The notes below the pieces were generated by a model. The model ran no database searches and was not told the DNA's origin. It saw only the letters and a list, made by a program, of their open reading frames with translations. From Candidatus Woesearchaeota archaeon (GTDB lineage Archaea > Nanobdellota > Nanobdellia > Woesearchaeales > DSVV01), in contig JAGVYH010000011.1 of NCBI GenBank assembly GCA_018303325.1, positions 1-35,273 of the forward strand: a stretch of 35,273 bases of DNA. The letters run 5' to 3'. The number at the start of each line of letters is the position of its first letter. Positions within the stretch are counted from its first letter, which is position 1. Shown in pieces: positions 23,967 through 32,040 of the stretch. Made by a program: the position numbers and the translations under genes.

Positions 23967-24183
23967 TTCCACTCACAACCAGTTTGTATAGCAAATACAG
24001 TAACTTTTCGTAGTAACTCGTTATGTTTGCTATATTGGACGAATTAAACAAATTTATACGATTATTTAATTCGTCCGCTATGGGACGCAGTCCACCGTCT
24101 CATGATTATTTTTTTAGAGTTTTTACGTCGTAAAGAAAATCTAAACTAAACTTCATGAGACGGGTGGCTTCGCCTAGGAACGA
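23967..24183. repeat. Composite spacer element D (three hairpins)
   Basis: The spacer between idi and the next gene has no gene. The conserved frame (CCACTCACAACCAGTTTG ... TATGGGACGCAGTCC) is split by two hairpins: TATAGCAAA (23987-23995) with TTTGCTATA (24026-24034), and GGACGAATTAAA (24037-24048) with TTTAATTCGTCC (24065-24076). A third joins CCACCGTCTCATGA (24092-24105) to TCATGAGACGGGTGG (24153-24167) with one extra base, and encloses an inner stem of TTAGA-TTTTTACG type. Confidence 0.65.
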
Positions 24184-24283
24184 GATAAAAGCATTATTTG
24201 TAATTGATTACAACTCGTTCAATCAAACACAGTATAATCAAAAACATATTTATTTAGAGATTTATCTACCTAATTATATAATT

Positions 24284-24293
24284 CTTTATAAAT
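24284..24293 (+). promoter_or_regulatory. TATA box for the CheR-like gene
   Basis: CTTTATAAAT lies 22 bases before the ATG at 24315, so transcription should begin at or next to the start codon and the message is leaderless. Confidence 0.65.
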
Positions 24294-24314
24294 CCTTTAA
24301 TCTTCTTTTTGTTT

Positions 24315-25136
24315 ATGCAAACATTAGATGAGTTAATCAAGCACGTGAAAAGATATTATGCTGAAGGCACATGGGAAGGATTTGTTAAATCGCGCCCGCC
24401 TATTGTAAATGCAAATCCTGAAAAATTAGCAAAGGAATTTGTTGAGGAAGGGCTTTCCAGAAGAACAAGATTATTCAGGGAATACATTGAATCTACTTTC
24501 AACAGGTTTGTCCTGCCAAAAATAAGCGATGCTTATGATGCAAGAATTTTATCAATGCCGTGTGCAAATGGCGAAGAAGCATTTACTTTGGCTATAATTG
24601 CTTTAGAAGCAGGATTGAGATATTTCAAGATTGATGGAAGAGATATTAGTGAAGAGCACATAAATCAGGCATTAAGAGGAGAAACATGGCTGCAAAAAAG
24701 AAGAATAGAACAGCTTGCAGATTATATTGAGAAAGGCTATTTCACTTCAACAAATGCAAAATTTCCATATCCTAACTTTTTTGTTGACCAATCTGTTAAA
24801 AATAAATGCGAGTTTTATGTACACGATATTTTAAGCGATGAAATACTTGGTGGTTATGAAGTGACTTACTGCCTTAATCTTTTAATTCATTTAAGCGAAA
24901 CAGGTAGAGACATTGCGTTATGGAACTTAACCAAAAACATGCGCCAAGGTGATTTGTTAATTCTAGACGAGCCGTATGAAATACCTGCTGCATTTGATGG
25001 CCGAATGTACGGGCAGGTATACGAGCAATTTGGCTGGAAAAAGGCGTTCAATGATTTTCTTGCAAACTTGGAAGCAAAAGAAGATTTAAAATTAAGAAAA
25101 ATAGGAGAAGACAATGTTTATGAGAAGATGGTGTAA
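24315..25136 (+). CDS. CheR-like SAM-dependent methyltransferase
   Basis: This 273-residue protein resembles the CheR methyltransferase family. An N-terminal helical domain (residues 1-75) is followed by the SAM site ILSMPCANGEEAFTLAI near residue 77, where CheR has CSTGEEPYSLAM. KIDGRDISEEHINQA matches the acidic loop that binds SAM. YVHDILSD and YEVTYCLNLLIHL match the CheR D-I-L and CRNVLIYF segments. No receptor, CheA or archaellum gene is present, so the substrate is unknown and chemotaxis is doubtful. The ATG at 24315 is preferred over a TTG two codons upstream because of the TATA box spacing. Confidence 0.78.
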   Translation: MQTLDELIKHVKRYYAEGTWEGFVKSRPPIVNANPEKLAKEFVEEGLSRRTRLFREYIESTFNRFVLPKISDAYDARILSMPCANGEEAFTLAIIALEAGLRYFKIDGRDISEEHINQALRGETWLQKRRIEQLADYIEKGYFTSTNAKFPYPNFFVDQSVKNKCEFYVHDILSDEILGGYEVTYCLNLLIHLSETGRDIALWNLTKNMRQGDLLILDEPYEIPAAFDGRMYGQVYEQFGWKKAFNDFLANLEAKEDLKLRKIGEDNVYEKMV

Positions 25137-25259
25137 TTTCCTTACTTTTATATTCTTCTGACTAAAACATTTATAAATTAAGCGGTATTACCTTGCTTTA
25201 GTTGGGAATATAGAAGAATAATAATTTTAAAATAATTATAACAATATAAGGTGGTAATC

Positions 25260-25859
25260 ATGGCAGCAGAAAGTGGAATATACAAAACAGCAGCAGAAGG
25301 AATAATAACAAAAGAAGAAACACCTGAAACATTGAAAGAAAAAATCAAAAAATTAAAAATAGAAATTAAATTCATTAACTATTTTTATCCTATTGCCGGA
25401 GCAGTTTCATTATTAGTAATATCAAGTACACTTATTTATGGTATGGGAAACTGGCGACCAAATAAAATATATTCTATTTCAAGAGTATATGATGGAAAAG
25501 TACAATATGATGTTGGAGATTTAGATGGGAATGGTGTTCCAGATTTAGTTTTAGAACAAGATGACAAGGATTTAACTCCTTTTTTTGGTCATAAAAATAT
25601 TAAGGGCGGAGTTACTTATGTTAAAGCCAGTGAAATGGATAGATTAAATCCTAACTCGAAAGTTGATTATGATTGTATCGACGAAACTATAAGGCACAGT
25701 TCAGCAACAAGTTATATCACAGATGAACAAAAAGAGCATTTAGATAAAGAAAGAAGCAAGTTATATGAAAATGGTTTTGACCCAACAGGTATTAAATGTG
25801 TTAAAGGTGGAAGTGATAATAGTAATGAACTAAAAATTAGATTTACTTTTTGGTTTTGA
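25260..25859 (+). CDS. Membrane-anchored protein with a Ca-binding-like DxDGNG loop
   Basis: Of this 199-residue protein, residues 45-70 (FYPIAGAVSLLVISSTLIYG) form one membrane segment. The outer part has VGDLDGNGVPDLVLEQD near residue 90, the calcium loop of FG-GAP/dockerin-like repeats. No family is recognised. The start is the ATG at 25260 behind AAGGTGGTAATC; a GTG three codons earlier is less likely. A TATA box (CATTTATAAATT) lies near 25168. A 79-base tandem duplication at the 3' end changes the last residues from FTF-stop to FTFWF-stop. Confidence 0.7.
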   Translation: MAAESGIYKTAAEGIITKEETPETLKEKIKKLKIEIKFINYFYPIAGAVSLLVISSTLIYGMGNWRPNKIYSISRVYDGKVQYDVGDLDGNGVPDLVLEQDDKDLTPFFGHKNIKGGVTYVKASEMDRLNPNSKVDYDCIDETIRHSSATSYITDEQKEHLDKERSKLYENGFDPTGIKCVKGGSDNSNELKIRFTFWF

Positions 25860-25929
25860 CCCAACAGGTATTAAATGTGTTAAAGATGGAAGTGATAATA
25901 GTAATGAACTAAAAATTAGATTTACTTTT
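25772..25929 (+). repeat. 79-bp tandem duplication at a gene 3' end
   Basis: Copy 1 is 25772-25850 and copy 2 is 25851-25929, with one mismatch (AAAGGTGG against AAAGATGG). Since 79 is not a multiple of three, copy 2 is read out of frame and a TGA is met after two codons. Copy 2 still carries the original gene ending (ATT AGA TTT ACT TTT TAA). The near identity suggests a recent event. Confidence 0.9.
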
Positions 25930-25982
25930 TAAAAATAGATTTTAATCTTAAATATGCATATTTTATTTTGTGAGAGCATAAT

Positions 25983-26333
25983 TTACTTCTTCTTCTCCTT
26001 AATTTTATTTTTAATTGTAATAACCTGCTTTTCTTTTTCTCTGTATTCTTCCACAACTTTTGCTATGCAGTCATCAAATAATCTAATAAGCTGCTGGCTG
26101 ATAATATTATTTTTATTGAGGTTATAAAGCTGTGTGTTGCCAATCTTTCTTGTCGGTTTTATAATTTCTTTTGCCAATAATTCATTTATAACTGTATAGG
26201 TTGTAGCTTTGTTAAGATTATATTCTTCAATAACATCAGCTATTGCAATATCTAACTCTCTGCACATTAAAAAGTATTCCAATACTTTATTCCTAAATGT
26301 AAAACCAACAGTCTCTAAAAAAGCACTTTTCAT
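25983..26333 (-). CDS. Winged-helix transcription regulator
   Basis: This 116-residue protein has a helix-turn-helix (DIAIADVIEEYNLNKATTYT, VINELLAKEIIKP) followed by a wing (RKIGNTQLYNLNKNN) and a Lys-rich coiled tail (EKEKQVITIKNKIKEKKK). It resembles the small MarR/TrmB-like regulators of archaea. It starts 2 bases after the stop of the next upstream gene, with its GAGGGAT binding site inside that gene, so the two are one operon. Confidence 0.72.
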   Translation of the reverse strand: MKSAFLETVGFTFRNKVLEYFLMCRELDIAIADVIEEYNLNKATTYTVINELLAKEIIKPTRKIGNTQLYNLNKNNIISQQLIRLFDDCIAKVVEEYREKEKQVITIKNKIKEKKK

Positions 26334-26335
26334 TT

Positions 26336-26614
26336 TTATCCCTCAATCCACTCTTTTATCTCAAACACTCTTTTTGGATTTAAACTGACATGATAATCTG
26401 TTCCTTTCTTTGTTCTTTTCTTCATTCTGATAAGATAACCAAAGGTTTCCAGTTGTTTCCAATCTTCATCAATCTTTTTTCTTATTTCTTTGTCATGAAT
26501 GTTTTTGAATTTTCTAAATAACTGTGCTTCAGGCGTGTGCACACCACCTATGCGCTTGCGAGTAAGCAAGGTTCTTACAATAGACTTTACTTCTTCATTT
26601 ATTCCTTCTTCCAT
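26336..26614 (-). CDS. Small basic protein, possibly winged-helix
   Basis: I do not recognise this 92-residue protein. It is helical, with LLTRKRIGGVHTPEAQLFRK, EIRKKIDEDWKQLETFGYLI and a basic hairpin RMKKRTKKGTDYHVSLNPKR that could be a wing. The start used is the ATG at 26614, six bases from AGGTG; an ATG three codons upstream is too close to that site. It is cotranscribed with the winged-helix gene, which suggests a joint regulatory job (inference). Confidence 0.6.
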   Translation of the reverse strand: MEEGINEEVKSIVRTLLTRKRIGGVHTPEAQLFRKFKNIHDKEIRKKIDEDWKQLETFGYLIRMKKRTKKGTDYHVSLNPKRVFEIKEWIEG

Positions 26615-26799
26615 AACATACACCTAACTTATATTTAATACTTTCTATTTTTTTGTACTAACAGTATGTTTTTTCATACTTTTGTTCCTTTTATTTATTT
26701 ATGCTTTAAAAACGTTTTTTCCGCAAATTTTTTGGTTTTTCAAAATTTTTTGAGTAAACCTTGTTTATATTCAATTTTAAGCTATAGATTTACACTTTA

Positions 26800-26841
26800 A
26801 TAAAACCATCGTCAGATTTTCCGCAAATTTTCCGACGAGAA
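26800..26841. repeat. Interspersed spacer repeat, copy 2
   Basis: It holds the same CGCAAATTTTCCGACGAGAA as 20217-20236, preceded by ACCATCGTCAGATTTTC. CGTC and GA on the left can pair with TC and GACG on the right. It lies in the 270-base spacer upstream of the two small regulators and downstream of the phospholipase D-like gene, in which nothing else is recognised. Confidence 0.55.
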
Positions 26842-26888
26842 TCGAAAGAAATTCGATTAAACTGGTTTAATTAAACATATCTGAGGTT

Positions 26889-28088
26889 CTACGAAACGTC
26901 CCCAGAAACAACCAAAAATTCCTCAATAAACTTTTCAGCAACTTGTTTATTGTGCAGGATAATTATATTCTCGTCATTTTTATTATCTCCTGCATTTGTT
27001 GGGTTATAACTTCCTGTTATCACAATTTCATCGTCAATAATAAACACTTTGTGGTGCAGATTGTAAGGATTTGCATCATATTCTATGTCAATACCTGCGT
27101 CAGTTAGTTTAAAATATTCGCTGTATTTGTTTGTGTTTTGTTTTTTCTCAACGACACCTATTATTTTAATGCCTTGGCTTTGTTTTTCAGTCAGCAAATC
27201 GCCGATTGCATCGCTGGTAAAGCTGAAGAGCATAAATCTTATGCTTTTATTTGCCTGATTTAAGACGTCAAGCACATGTTCTTCGCAATTGTCTTCAGGA
27301 CAGAAATAGTTTTCAACTGACAGATTGGGTTCAGCAGAGATTAATTTTGGGTATTTCACCTTGTTTTGTTTTTCTTTTTTACCTTTACCAAAATAACCAT
27401 TCCATAGTTCATCGAATTCATCTTCATAATTTTCAGATAAGTAAGCAGAGGTTATCACGGCGAGATTATTATTGTTTTTGTTATTGTCGTTGAATGTAGG
27501 GTTAAATGAGCCTGTCGCAACAATTTTCCCGTCTACAACGCAGAACTTATTGTGGCTGAGCTGGTTAGAGTTATCTTGTTTTATGAAACCATCAATCTTA
27601 TTTTCGTTAGTTTTATTTTCATTATTTTTATTTTCTTCATTATTTCCATTATTTTCACTCATTCCCAAACCCAATTCCTTGCCATAACTTTTTTTAATCT
27701 CTTTATAATTATCATTGTCAACAACAATCTTCACGTCAATACCATTATTATATTTTATGTCCAATGCTCCAATTATTTCATAAAGGTCTAAATCAAACAA
27801 TGCACAATGAACACTTTCATCTGCTGAATTAATTAAATCCACCATAACGCCAGAGCAGTTGTATCTCGGACAGAAATAAACATTGGGCAAGGAGATATTT
27901 TCATAGACTAATTTATCAACAGTTTCATTTACATTTTCTCCGCTTGCATTATCTTGGTTATCATTATTAAAAACAGTAAGTCCAGTAATATTATTTATTC
28001 CACCAACATTTGATTTTAAGAAATACAATACTCCAACAATTATCAATAAAAACAGGAATTTTGCGAATATGCCTTTTAACACCCTCAT
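26889..28088 (-). CDS. Phospholipase D-family protein, membrane-anchored
   Basis: This 399-residue protein has a hydrophobic N-terminal segment (FAKFLFLLIIVGVLYFL, residues 10-26) and two PLD-like domains with HKD motifs: SHNKFCVVDGKIVATGSFNP near residue 180 and HHKVFIIDDEIVITGSYNP near residue 343. Each domain begins with YFCP-x2-NC. Such pairs make one active site that hydrolyses phosphodiesters, either lipids or nucleic acids; a Nuc-like nuclease or a lipid enzyme are both possible. An Asn/Lys/Glu-rich insertion (about residues 145-170) splits the first domain. The predicted position is outside or on the membrane. Confidence 0.88.
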   Translation of the reverse strand: MRVLKGIFAKFLFLLIIVGVLYFLKSNVGGINNITGLTVFNNDNQDNASGENVNETVDKLVYENISLPNVYFCPRYNCSGVMVDLINSADESVHCALFDLDLYEIIGALDIKYNNGIDVKIVVDNDNYKEIKKSYGKELGLGMSENNGNNEENKNNENKTNENKIDGFIKQDNSNQLSHNKFCVVDGKIVATGSFNPTFNDNNKNNNNLAVITSAYLSENYEDEFDELWNGYFGKGKKEKQNKVKYPKLISAEPNLSVENYFCPEDNCEEHVLDVLNQANKSIRFMLFSFTSDAIGDLLTEKQSQGIKIIGVVEKKQNTNKYSEYFKLTDAGIDIEYDANPYNLHHKVFIIDDEIVITGSYNPTNAGDNKNDENIIILHNKQVAEKFIEEFLVVSGDVS

Positions 28089-28204
28089 ATTATAACAATT
28101 AATAGTTATTCTTAATAAATCTTGCCAAGAATTTTTCGGAAGATTTGCGGAGTCTGATTTTTTCTGTTTAGTCAGCTAATTTCCTGTTTTTTATTATTTT
28201 TATT

Positions 28205-28377
28205 CCGCTCACAACCCGTTTGTGGGCGCAGCCACCGTCTCATGAAAAATTAAAAAAGGTGCTAGGTGTTGGGTGCTAGGTGCTAGCGGCGATAATTCAT
28301 CGTAACTAGCACCCAGCACCTAGAACCCAGCACCTAATTTTCATAGTGAACTCTGTTGGACATGCCGGGAACGAAAC
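28205..28377. repeat. Spacer-frame element B with GGTGCTAG hairpin cargo
   Basis: The left frame (CCGCTCACAACCCGTTTGTG, GCCACCGTCTCATGAAAAATT) and right frame (AGTGAACTCTGTTGGACATG, CCGGGAACG) match element A. The cargo here differs: an imperfect 30-base stem, 28257-28286 against 28306-28335, made of AGGTGCTAGG/GGGTGCTAG units, with an apical CGAT-AATTC-ATCG. The inner frame ends CATGAAAAATTA and TAATTTTCAT also pair. The spacer has no gene. Confidence 0.7.
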
Positions 28378-28424
28378 AAGAATCCGAACAAAATCTTAAA
28401 TTTAAAGCATTTGCCGGCAAAAAC

Positions 28425-28434
28425 TTTATAAATA
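28425..28434 (+). promoter_or_regulatory. TATA box for the FKBP gene
   Basis: TTTATAAATA in the context AAAACTTTATAAATAAAACC. The start of transcription would be near 28460, giving a leader of about 120 bases that ends in a strong AGGAGG ribosome binding site before the ATG at 28580. Confidence 0.6.
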
Positions 28435-28579
28435 AAACCGCAATTCATTTAAATATCTGGTTCTTTTAGAGTTTAAGGAGCTAGATTTGAGAGGATTATA
28501 GCTTAAATTAAATTTAAGTTAGTTTTTAGATATAATAATTATAAATAATTTATCTGAGAGGAATTAGGAGGCAATTATA

Positions 28580-29272
28580 ATGATTAAAAAAAATGATTTC
28601 ATTGAAATAGAATATACTGCTAAGGTTAAGGAAACCGGAATGATTTTTGACACAACTTCAGAAACCATTGCAAAAAAAGAGGAGATTAACAGAGACGGCA
28701 TGATTTACGGGCCTGTTGTTATCTGCGTCGGAGAAGCTCATGTTCTACAAGGTCTTGACAATGCATTAGTCGGCAAAGAAACAGGAAAAGAATATAATAT
28801 TGATCTTGTTCCAGAAAATGCGTTTGGAAAAAAGTCTGCAAAGATGGTGCAGTTAATTGCAACAAACAAGTTCACTAAAGAAGGAATCCAACCGCAGGTT
28901 GGCCTGCAGATAAATATCGATGGTATGCTTGGAACAATAAAGACAGTAACCGGCGGAAGAACACTTGTTGATTTTAATCATCCTTTGGCTGGACAAGATG
29001 TTGTTTACACTGTGAAAATCAACAGAATTGTTACAGATACAGGAGAGAAAGTGCAGGGTTTGGTAAATCTGCAGTTTGGAAGAGGAAATACAAAAGTCGA
29101 ACATAAAGATGGAGAAATAACAATAAGGCATAATAATGATCTTCCAAAAGAATTTGAACAGAAATTAAGCGACCATTTACATTTATTAATTAAAGATATA
29201 AAAAAAGTAGTGTTTGTTAAAGAAGGCATTAAGAAGGAAGAATCAAAAAAAGAAGTTAAAACATCTGCATAA
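28580..29272 (+). CDS. slyD: FKBP-type peptidyl-prolyl isomerase, long archaeal form
   Basis: This 230-residue protein catalyses proline isomerisation and acts as a chaperone. IKKNDFIEIEYTAKVKETG starts the FKBP domain. VCVGEAHVLQGLDNALVGKE-type sequence near residue 52 and the inserted IF domain (VPENAFGKKSAKMVQLI near residue 78, then FNHPLAGQDVVYTVKINRI near residue 135) define the SlyD-like class. The C-terminal 80 residues form the extra domain of long archaeal FKBPs and end in a Lys/Glu tail. The start has a strong AGGAGG site. Confidence 0.92.
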   Translation: MIKKNDFIEIEYTAKVKETGMIFDTTSETIAKKEEINRDGMIYGPVVICVGEAHVLQGLDNALVGKETGKEYNIDLVPENAFGKKSAKMVQLIATNKFTKEGIQPQVGLQINIDGMLGTIKTVTGGRTLVDFNHPLAGQDVVYTVKINRIVTDTGEKVQGLVNLQFGRGNTKVEHKDGEITIRHNNDLPKEFEQKLSDHLHLLIKDIKKVVFVKEGIKKEESKKEVKTSA

Positions 29273-29409
29273 TTATGGTTTGTACTATATTGATATTTCC
29301 TTCACCAATAAATGACACTTTTTTGAATATTCAGAAAATAAATTATATATAAAATAATTAAATATATAAAGAAGCAAATTAAGAAAAGCGATTAATCATG
29401 TATAAAATA

Positions 29410-29455
29410 TATACATACAGCAATTAATGTTCAATTATTTTATAATTTTAGTATA
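29410..29455. repeat. Chimeric TATAC-type palindrome P5, before ftsZ
   Basis: The left arm TATACATACAGCAATTAAT is the same as in P1, while the right end TTTTAGTATA is that of P2 and P4. The arms no longer pair well, so the element looks like a recombinant or a decayed copy. It lies 60-100 bases upstream of ftsZ. Confidence 0.5.
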
Positions 29456-29513
29456 AATTAACCAAATAAAGAGATTAATTAAAGAAGTGATTAAAAAGAA
29501 GTGGGTGGAAAAG

Positions 29514-30632
29514 ATGGAAATAAATAAAAGCGGCACTAACATAGAGATTAAAGAACCTCATACAGAAGCAAAAAGAAAAGGTACTGCTGATATTGATGCA
29601 GAGCTTGAGCAATTGCTTGCCAAACAAAGGGCATCCATCAAAGTTGTTGGCTGTGGCGGCGGCGGCAATAATACAATTAACAGAATCTCAGAAATAGGTG
29701 TTGTTGGAGCTGAAACAGTAGCATGCAATACTGATGCTCAGGATTTATTATACACTACTGCTGATAAAAAGATTTTATTGGGAAGAGAGCTTACCCATGG
29801 TTTAGGCGCTGGTTCAGTGCCAAGAATTGGTGAAGAGGCTGCAAGAGAAGCAGAACACGAAATCAAAGAATCCCTTCAGGGAGCTGACATGGTATTTATC
29901 ACATGCGGATTAGGCGGTGGTACAGGAACAGGTTCTGCTCCAATTGTTGCAGAAGTTGCAAAAAAACTTGGCGCTTTAACAGTGGCAATTGTTACTATGC
30001 CATTCCATATGGAAGGGCAGAGAAGATATGAAAACGCTGTCATGGGTTTAGAAAAACTTGAATCAAATGTTGATACTTTAATAGTTATCCCAAATGATAA
30101 ATTGCTGGAGCTTGCTCCTGATTTACCATTGCACACAGCATTTAAGGTTGCTGATGAAATATTGACAAATGCAGTCAAAGGCATTGCTGAATTAGTAACC
30201 AAAGCAGGTCTTGTAAATCTGGATTTTGCAGATATACGAGCAGTAATGGGTAACGGCGGCGTTGCTTTAATCGGTGTTGGTGAAAGCGATACAGAAAACA
30301 GGGCAATGGAAGCTGTTGAGAAAGCAATTAACAATCCTTTGCTTGACGCTGATATCAGCGGCGCAAACGGCGCACTTATTAATATTGCCGGCGGCCCTGA
30401 CATGACTTTGGATGAGGCAAAAAAGATTGTTGAGGCTGTTTCAGGCAAATTAGACGAGGATGCAAGAATTATCTGGGGCGCTCAGATTTCAGAAGACTTG
30501 TCTAATATGATAAGGACCATGCTTATTGTTACAGGCGTAAAATCACCGCAGATTTTCGGTCCGAAGACAAAGGTTTCACAAAAAGAAAAAAAAGAAATTG
30601 AAAACGAACTTGGAATAGATTTTGTGGATTAA
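29514..30632 (+). CDS. ftsZ: Cell division GTPase FtsZ
   Basis: This 372-residue tubulin-like GTPase forms the division ring. [16 protein letters not shown] is the first nucleotide loop. The tubulin signature [11 protein letters not shown] lies near residues 133-143, and NADFDG-type T7 contact here reads [12 protein letters not shown]. The C-terminal tail is short ([10 protein letters not shown]). The ATG at 29514 is preferred over a GTG nine codons upstream because GGGTGG stands just before it. The order ftsZ-secE-spt5 is a common archaeal arrangement. Confidence 0.96.
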   Translation: MEINKSGTNIEIKEPHTEAKRKGTADIDAELEQLLAKQRASIKVVGCGGGGNNTINRISEIGVVGAETVACNTDAQDLLYTTADKKILLGRELTHGLGAGSVPRIGEEAAREAEHEIKESLQGADMVFITCGLGGGTGTGSAPIVAEVAKKLGALTVAIVTMPFHMEGQRRYENAVMGLEKLESNVDTLIVIPNDKLLELAPDLPLHTAFKVADEILTNAVKGIAELVTKAGLVNLDFADIRAVMGNGGVALIGVGESDTENRAMEAVEKAINNPLLDADISGANGALINIAGGPDMTLDEAKKIVEAVSGKLDEDARIIWGAQISEDLSNMIRTMLIVTGVKSPQIFGPKTKVSQKEKKEIENELGIDFVD

Positions 30633-30689
30633 GATTATTAAAAAAGAATAAAAAATTGAAAAAAAGAGTATTAAACTGGAGGACCAATC

Positions 30690-30893
30690 ATGGATATGGA
30701 ATTTCAACAAAAACCATCATTATTACAAAAATTAAAAGATTTCATTACAGAGTGCAAGAGAGTATTAATGATCACAAAGAAACCAGACCAGTTTGAATTA
30801 AAGGCAATTGTCAAGGTCAGCAGTTTAGGAATTTTGCTGATTGGTGCAATTGGCTTTTTGGTGCAGTTGATTGAAATATTGCTGCTTAAATAG
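30690..30893 (+). CDS. secE: Preprotein translocase subunit SecE
   Basis: This 67-residue protein is the gamma subunit of the Sec translocon. An amphipathic helix (LLQKLKDFITECKRVLMITK) precedes the single membrane segment LGILLIGAIGFLVQLIEILL (about residues 46-65), the archaeal SecE/Sec61-gamma pattern. It starts behind GGAGGA. It lies between ftsZ and spt5, as in many archaea, although a 340-base hairpin array separates it from spt5. Confidence 0.93.
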   Translation: MDMEFQQKPSLLQKLKDFITECKRVLMITKKPDQFELKAIVKVSSLGILLIGAIGFLVQLIEILLLK

Positions 30894-30909
30894 TAAAACT
30901 TACGATATT

Positions 30910-31175
30910 ACACATTAAGTTAAGTCATAATACACACATTAAGTCATAATCATAATACACATTAAGTCATAGTCATAATCGCACAAGATATAGCCAGCGA
31001 ACTAAATAATCGAATAATTTAGTTTAGTTCGCTCAATATGTAGTAACTAACCTTACATTTGTATTACTCGTGTTAGTTACTATATTTGTCGGACATAACA
31101 AATGAGATAAGTAATTATGTCCGACATTATAGCAAACGCAACTACTAATAACGAAAATTTAGTGTGTTTGCTATA
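30910..31175. repeat. Direct repeats plus four-hairpin array between secE and spt5
   Basis: At about 30910-30980 the unit CACATTAAGTCATAATCATAA is repeated three times with small changes. Then come four hairpins: AGCGAACT (30996-31003) with AGTTCGCT (31026-31033) plus more AT pairs inside; TAGTAACTAAC (31041-31051) with GTTAGTTACTA (31072-31082); GTCGGACATAA (31088-31098) with TTATGTCCGAC (31115-31125); TATAGCAAAC (31128-31137) with GTTTGCTATA (31166-31175). All four outer arms are perfect. The last resembles a hairpin in element D. No gene is present. Confidence 0.75.
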
Positions 31176-31232
31176 AAACAGGGGAAAAAATTAGGAAAAC
31201 AAATGAAAATAATATAATACATGGTGAAAAAT

Positions 31233-32003
31233 ATGTCTAAAGAAAATGAAGCAGATGAAACAGAACAAACATCAAATGAAAACGAAAAATTAGAAGAATC
31301 AAAAGATGCATCAACAGAAACACCAAAAAAAGCATTTATTGGTCCTTTAGATCATTTAAAAGAAGAATTAATCGATGCACAAGAAACAGAAGAAGAAGAA
31401 ATACCAAAAAAAGCATCGAAAAAAACCAAAAATAAAAAAGAAGAATCTAGAGATATTTTAAAAGAAGAACCAAAAGAAATATCAGGTGAAGGAGACGGAA
31501 AAACACACATCTTTGCGCTGAGAACAACAGCAAACAGAGAAGATCAGGTTATGGATTTTCTTGTAAGCAATGTTGTAAAGAAAAAGCTTAATGTTTACAC
31601 AGTCATAAGACCGCATGGTATGAGAGGCTATATCTTCGTAGAGGCAGAAAAAAGAATAGACGCTGAACAGGCAGGATTTAACATTCCTTATGCAAGAGGC
31701 ATTTTAAGAAATGAAATTGAATACAAAGAAATAGAACACATGCTTGAACAGGTCAAAAAAGAACTTGATATCAGAAAGAATGATATTGCAGAAATCATTT
31801 CAGGACCATTCAAGAGAGAAAAGTGCAAGATCACAAGAATTGACAAAACAAAAGATGAGGTTGTTGTTGAGCTGTTAGAAGCAGCTGTACCTATCCCAAT
31901 TACATTAAAGATAGATGCGCTTAAGGTAATCAGAAGAGAAAACGAAGACGCATTGCCTAAAAGTAATAGATCGGATGATGATTCACAAGATGAGCAGAAT
32001 TAA
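31233..32003 (+). CDS. spt5: Transcription elongation factor Spt5 (NusG) with long N-terminal tail
   Basis: This 256-residue protein ends in a normal archaeal Spt5: the NGN domain (HIFALRTTANREDQVMDFL from about residue 90, then PHGMRGYIFVEAEK) that binds the RNA polymerase clamp, and a KOW domain (ISGPFKREKCKITRIDKTKD near residue 190). The first 88 residues are an extra tail rich in E, K and S, probably disordered. The start used is the ATG at 31233 behind GGTGA; an ATG four codons earlier is possible. The L11-L1-L10 genes that often follow are missing. Confidence 0.93.
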   Translation: MSKENEADETEQTSNENEKLEESKDASTETPKKAFIGPLDHLKEELIDAQETEEEEIPKKASKKTKNKKEESRDILKEEPKEISGEGDGKTHIFALRTTANREDQVMDFLVSNVVKKKLNVYTVIRPHGMRGYIFVEAEKRIDAEQAGFNIPYARGILRNEIEYKEIEHMLEQVKKELDIRKNDIAEIISGPFKREKCKITRIDKTKDEVVVELLEAAVPIPITLKIDALKVIRRENEDALPKSNRSDDDSQDEQN

Positions 32004-32040
32004 CTGACTAATTAAATTTTTTTTATTCAATAGTTTTTTT

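Noticed and set aside
29876-30448. 190-codon open frame antisense to ftsZ
   Set aside because: It lies wholly within ftsZ on the other strand, is rich in residues expected from reversed FtsZ codons, and has no start signal.
30910-30980. CRISPR-like short repeats upstream of spt5
   Set aside because: Three contiguous imperfect repeats without spacers, which is simple tandem repetition.
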